This document shows positions 61,039 through 64,000 of a DNA stretch of 64,000 bases, piece by piece; position 1 is the first letter of the stretch; each line of letters begins with the position of its first letter. The position numbers were made by a program, and so were the translations under genes. Source of the stretch: CG2-30-36-16 sp964372115 (GTDB taxonomy: Bacteria; Bacteroidota; Ignavibacteria; Ignavibacteriales; Ignavibacteriaceae); NCBI GenBank assembly GCA_964372115.1, contig CAYJPN010000017.1, positions 1 to 64,000 on the forward strand, given 5' to 3'. Under the pieces are notes generated by a model. It was not told where the DNA came from. It saw only the letters and a program-made list of their open reading frames with translations, and did not search any database.

Positions 61039-62871
61039 GTGATTATAGCATTGAATGAGCTTTTAGATCTTAAATTAAAACATTTACCTTCGAATCCCGG
61101 TATTTATCAGTTTAAAAACGATAAGGGGAAAATTATTTATGTTGGTAAGGCAAATAACCTGCGAAGCAGGGTGCGTAGTTATTTTCAAAGTAATGTAACA
61201 AACGTAAAAACTGCGGCTCTTGTAAGCAAAATTGTTGATTTAGAGCTTATTGTAACCGATAATGAGATTGAAGCGCTCGTCCTTGAAAATAATCTAATCA
61301 AACAATATAAACCCCGCTATAATGTCAATTTAAAAGATGATAAATCCTACCCGTATATAAAAATTACAAAAGAGCCATACCCCCGCATCTATGCTACACG
61401 AAGGTTAATTAAAGATGGTTCAAAATATTTTGGGCCGTACACCGATGTAAGAAATATGAAATCAGCTTTGAGAATGATAAACCAGATATTTAGAATAAGA
61501 AGCTGCAAGTTAAATATTACACAGGAAAACATTGATAAGAAAAAATTTAAGGTATGTCTCGATTACCATATAAAAAAATGTGATGGACCGTGCGAAGGAT
61601 TTATTACCGAACTTGAATATAATGAGATGGTTGATGAAGTAGGCAAAACCTTAAAGGGAAAAACCGACGACCTTATAAAAGATTTGAAACGTAAAATGGA
61701 AACTAATGCTTCATCCTTAGAGTTCGAGAAAGCGGCTGAAATAAGAGATAGGTTAGAACAGCTTGAATCGTTATCATCAAAACAAAAAATAGTAAGTAAT
61801 GATTTTTTGGATAGAGATATATTATCTATAGCATATGAAGGGAAGGACTCTGCCTGTTCAATTTTTAATATTCGCGGCGGAAAACTTGTGGGGAAAAAAC
61901 AACTCCATCTATCAATCGACCAGGATGAAGAAAAAGAGAATATTTACAATGCAGCGATAAAATTTTATTATTCCGAGTACGTCGATATTCCATCCGAGCT
62001 TGTAATTGAGAGTGAGCCAGCCGACAAAGATACACTCACCGAATGGCTTGGCGGGAAAGCAAATCATCGCATAAAAATTATTGTGCCTCAGCGAGGTGAA
62101 TTAAAATCGCTCATAAAAATGTGCACAGAAAATGCGTATCTTCAGTTGAAAGAAATTCAATTACACAAGATGAAAAACCAGGGACATACTCCTTATGCTG
62201 TGTCTGCGCTTCAGCGAGATTTACGATTAAAGGAGCTGCCGAAAAAAATTGAGTGCTTCGATATTTCAAACTTGCAGGGGACTGATACGGTAGCAAGTTT
62301 GGTTGTTTTTGAAGATGGGAAACCGAAAAAAAGTCTATACAGAAAATTCATAATAAAAGATGTTATCGGTCCGGATGATTTTGAAAGTATGCGCGAGGTA
62401 ATAAAGCGTCGTTATGGAAGGTTAAAAGAGGAAAACCAACCTCTGCCTGATTTAATAATGGTTGATGGGGGAAAGGGACAATTATCCAGCGCGGTAGAAA
62501 TTTTAAATGATCTCGGGTTTGAAAATTACAATATCATTGGGTTAGCTAAACGATTGGAGGAAGTTTTTTTCCCCAACCACTCCGAACCCGAATCAATACC
62601 GAAAACTTCATCCGGGTTAAAACTTCTTCAGCATGTTCGCGACGAAGCTCACCGTTTTGCAATTACATTTCATCGGTTACGCAGAAGTAAACGAACTATT
62701 ACAACCGAACTGAATGATATTCAAGGAATTGGTCCATCAACTACACAATTGCTCTTAACAAAAATCGGAAGCTTAGCGGAAATAAAAATATCATCAAAAG
62801 AAAAACTTGCTGAAATAATCGGGAAGAAAAAAGCGGAATTAGTTTATAACCATTTTAATAGTATACAATGA
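61039..62871 (+). CDS. uvrC: Excinuclease ABC subunit C
   Basis: UvrC makes the two cuts around DNA damage in nucleotide-excision repair with UvrA and UvrB. The product has 610 residues. An N-terminal GIY-YIG nuclease domain (GIYQFKNDKGKIIYVGKANNL, about 20-100) is followed by the Cys region KVCLDYHIKKCDGPC and a UVR UvrB-binding motif (LEFEKAAEIRDRLEQLE, about 230). The RNase H-like C-terminal nuclease has IECFDISNLQGTD and MVDGGKGQL, and a helix-hairpin-helix pair (about 555-605, IQGIGPSTTQLLLTKIGS) ends it. The first usable start is GTG at 61039. A TTG at 61051 gives LNELLDLKLKHLPSNPG and fits the family start as well. Neither has a clear ribosome site. Confidence 0.95.
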   Translation: MIIALNELLDLKLKHLPSNPGIYQFKNDKGKIIYVGKANNLRSRVRSYFQSNVTNVKTAALVSKIVDLELIVTDNEIEALVLENNLIKQYKPRYNVNLKDDKSYPYIKITKEPYPRIYATRRLIKDGSKYFGPYTDVRNMKSALRMINQIFRIRSCKLNITQENIDKKKFKVCLDYHIKKCDGPCEGFITELEYNEMVDEVGKTLKGKTDDLIKDLKRKMETNASSLEFEKAAEIRDRLEQLESLSSKQKIVSNDFLDRDILSIAYEGKDSACSIFNIRGGKLVGKKQLHLSIDQDEEKENIYNAAIKFYYSEYVDIPSELVIESEPADKDTLTEWLGGKANHRIKIIVPQRGELKSLIKMCTENAYLQLKEIQLHKMKNQGHTPYAVSALQRDLRLKELPKKIECFDISNLQGTDTVASLVVFEDGKPKKSLYRKFIIKDVIGPDDFESMREVIKRRYGRLKEENQPLPDLIMVDGGKGQLSSAVEILNDLGFENYNIIGLAKRLEEVFFPNHSEPESIPKTSSGLKLLQHVRDEAHRFAITFHRLRRSKRTITTELNDIQGIGPSTTQLLLTKIGSLAEIKISSKEKLAEIIGKKKAELVYNHFNSIQ

Positions 62872-62926
62872 TTTTAACACTATTTTTTTCTAATCTCAAA
62901 AATCAAATAATTGCTTAAACAAACTT

Positions 62927-64000
62927 TTATCTTACCTCGGCTGCTTCCGGTTTTTTACCAAAGAACAAAATAATCCCGCCAAGGATAATTGAAATTATCA
63001 CTATCGATAGATATGGTGAAAAACCAAACGCTGTTGGGATATCTCCGATAATCATACAAACAATTGCGGTAAGTATTGCATAGGGTAACTGCGTACGAAC
63101 ATGATCCATATGATCGCATCCCGATGCCATGGAGCTTAAAATTGTCGTGTCGGCAATCGGCGAGCAATGGTCGCCGAAAACAGAACCTGCAAGCACCGAG
63201 CTGATTACACCGTATATTATTAATGATGAATCTGTGGCGGAATAGTGGTATAAATTTGTTACATGCCCTGCAAGCGGAATTACTATTGGCATCATAATAG
63301 CCATTGTGCCCCAGCTTGTACCGGTTGCAAAACTTGTTAAGGCGCAAACTAAAAATATTATTACAGGTAAATATCTCGGGTCAATTGAATTGCTTATAAT
63401 GCTTATAATATAATCCGCCGTTTTTAGATCCTGTGTAATTGACCCGATTGCCCAAGCGAGGGTTAAAATTAACTGAGCAAGCAGCATTGAACGCACACCG
63501 ATAAACCATGCGTCAACAGTTTCGTTCACTGTCATAATTTTCTGCGAAACAATCATTACACCGGCGACAATACATGCGGTAAAACTTGCCCACAAAAGTG
63601 AAAGATACGAATTTGAATTGCCGATGATATCTTGAAAACCATAATTAACAACGCCCTGCTGCTGCAACGCACTGATACCTGTATAATACAAACCGAACAG
63701 CGTTCCTGAAACAAGAACCACTATAGGAACCACACCGTTGTACCATTTTGCTTTTTCATCATTGCCGAAAATATCGGAAGTCTCGGTTAAATCTTTTGAA
63801 GCAATCACACCATCCCGTATTACTTTCCCCTCTCTAACAGCTCTTCTTTCCGCTTTTAGCATCGGGCCAAAATCACGATTAAAATATGTAATCAAAAAAA
63901 CAAAAATTAGCATAGAAATTGGATAAAACCGGAAAGGGATGGTTTTAATAAATACATCGTAAGCGTTGGCGGTAGATCCGATGCTCTTTAAACCGTCTTG
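62927..64000 (-). CDS. NhaC-family Na+/H+ antiporter, N-terminus beyond the window
   Basis: An inner-membrane antiporter of the NhaC family, partial here. The frame is open through the right edge (position 64000), so the true start lies outside. An internal ATG at 63913 is not the start. At least eight hydrophobic segments are visible. Signatures are AVREGKVIRDG in a cytosolic loop, VTALVPI-type VVPIVVLVSGTLFGLYYTG, TSFATGTSWGTMAIMMPIVIPLAG, and SVFGDHCSPIADTTILSSMASGCDHMDHVRTQLPYA, the strongest family match. It moves Na+ or a similar ion out in exchange for protons, and some relatives exchange organic acids. It converges with uvrC. Confidence 0.9.
   Translation of the reverse strand, partial: QDGLKSIGSTANAYDVFIKTIPFRFYPISMLIFVFLITYFNRDFGPMLKAERRAVREGKVIRDGVIASKDLTETSDIFGNDEKAKWYNGVVPIVVLVSGTLFGLYYTGISALQQQGVVNYGFQDIIGNSNSYLSLLWASFTACIVAGVMIVSQKIMTVNETVDAWFIGVRSMLLAQLILTLAWAIGSITQDLKTADYIISIISNSIDPRYLPVIIFLVCALTSFATGTSWGTMAIMMPIVIPLAGHVTNLYHYSATDSSLIIYGVISSVLAGSVFGDHCSPIADTTILSSMASGCDHMDHVRTQLPYAILTAIVCMIIGDIPTAFGFSPYLSIVIISIILGGIILFFGKKPEAAEVR

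Overview
The window looks like chromosome from a low-GC, Gram-negative member of the Bacteroidota/Chlorobiota superphylum, most probably Ignavibacteria. Three secreted proteins end in type IX secretion (T9SS) sorting domains with the FQNYPNPFNPST-type motif. The T9SS translocon gene sprA and its regulator porX are present. Two clear promoters fit the Bacteroidota pattern TTTG-N18/19-TAnnTTTG. This placement comes from family recognition and was not tested by a search.

Positions 1 to about 13,800 are accessory and repeat-rich. They hold the N-terminal stub of a type III-like DNA methyltransferase, a GC-rich imperfect hairpin, two T9SS cargo proteins (a lipase and a LamG protein) and two small exported proteins. 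Three copies of a roughly 80-185 bp dispersed element lie upstream of cargo genes. Two loci carry a 174-bp tandem repeat whose unit folds into nested hairpins. Ten copies of the main hairpin are present, and two carry a compensatory stem change. A small GIY-YIG nuclease gene sits exactly in a linker of this array. Further on are an unknown helical protein, a cluster of short palindromes and a degenerate 21-bp minisatellite.

Positions 13,800-25,900 form a minus-strand cluster read in the order sprA, porX, tsaE, tsaB, DUF1573, accD, panC, with end-to-start overlaps from porX to panC. sprA is cut by one in-frame TAA and shows no ATG or GTG start. panC has no standard start codon and probably begins at an ATT overlapping the accD stop.

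Positions 26,000-64,000 are mostly core genes: a cupin, citrate synthase, a giant acyl-CoA-synthetase/acetyltransferase fusion, an M28 peptidase, a GH31 glycosidase with T9SS tail, an M16C protease, rubrerythrin, a TonB-type receptor, a TPR protein and several small metal-binding proteins. A two-component pair follows, with a periplasmic FG-GAP/ASPIC sensor kinase and an NtrC-type regulator. Then come a DRG-like GTPase, tRNA-Leu(CAG), a class A penicillin-binding protein, LpxH, an M1 peptidase, GlgC, UvrC and a partial NhaC antiporter. A compact candidate small-RNA gene with its own promoter and terminator lies at about 42,084-42,196.

The main theme is protein export: PorX and SprA would serve the cargo proteins seen here. 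The most unusual material is noncoding: the 174-bp hairpin arrays with the nested GIY-YIG gene, and the candidate small RNA.
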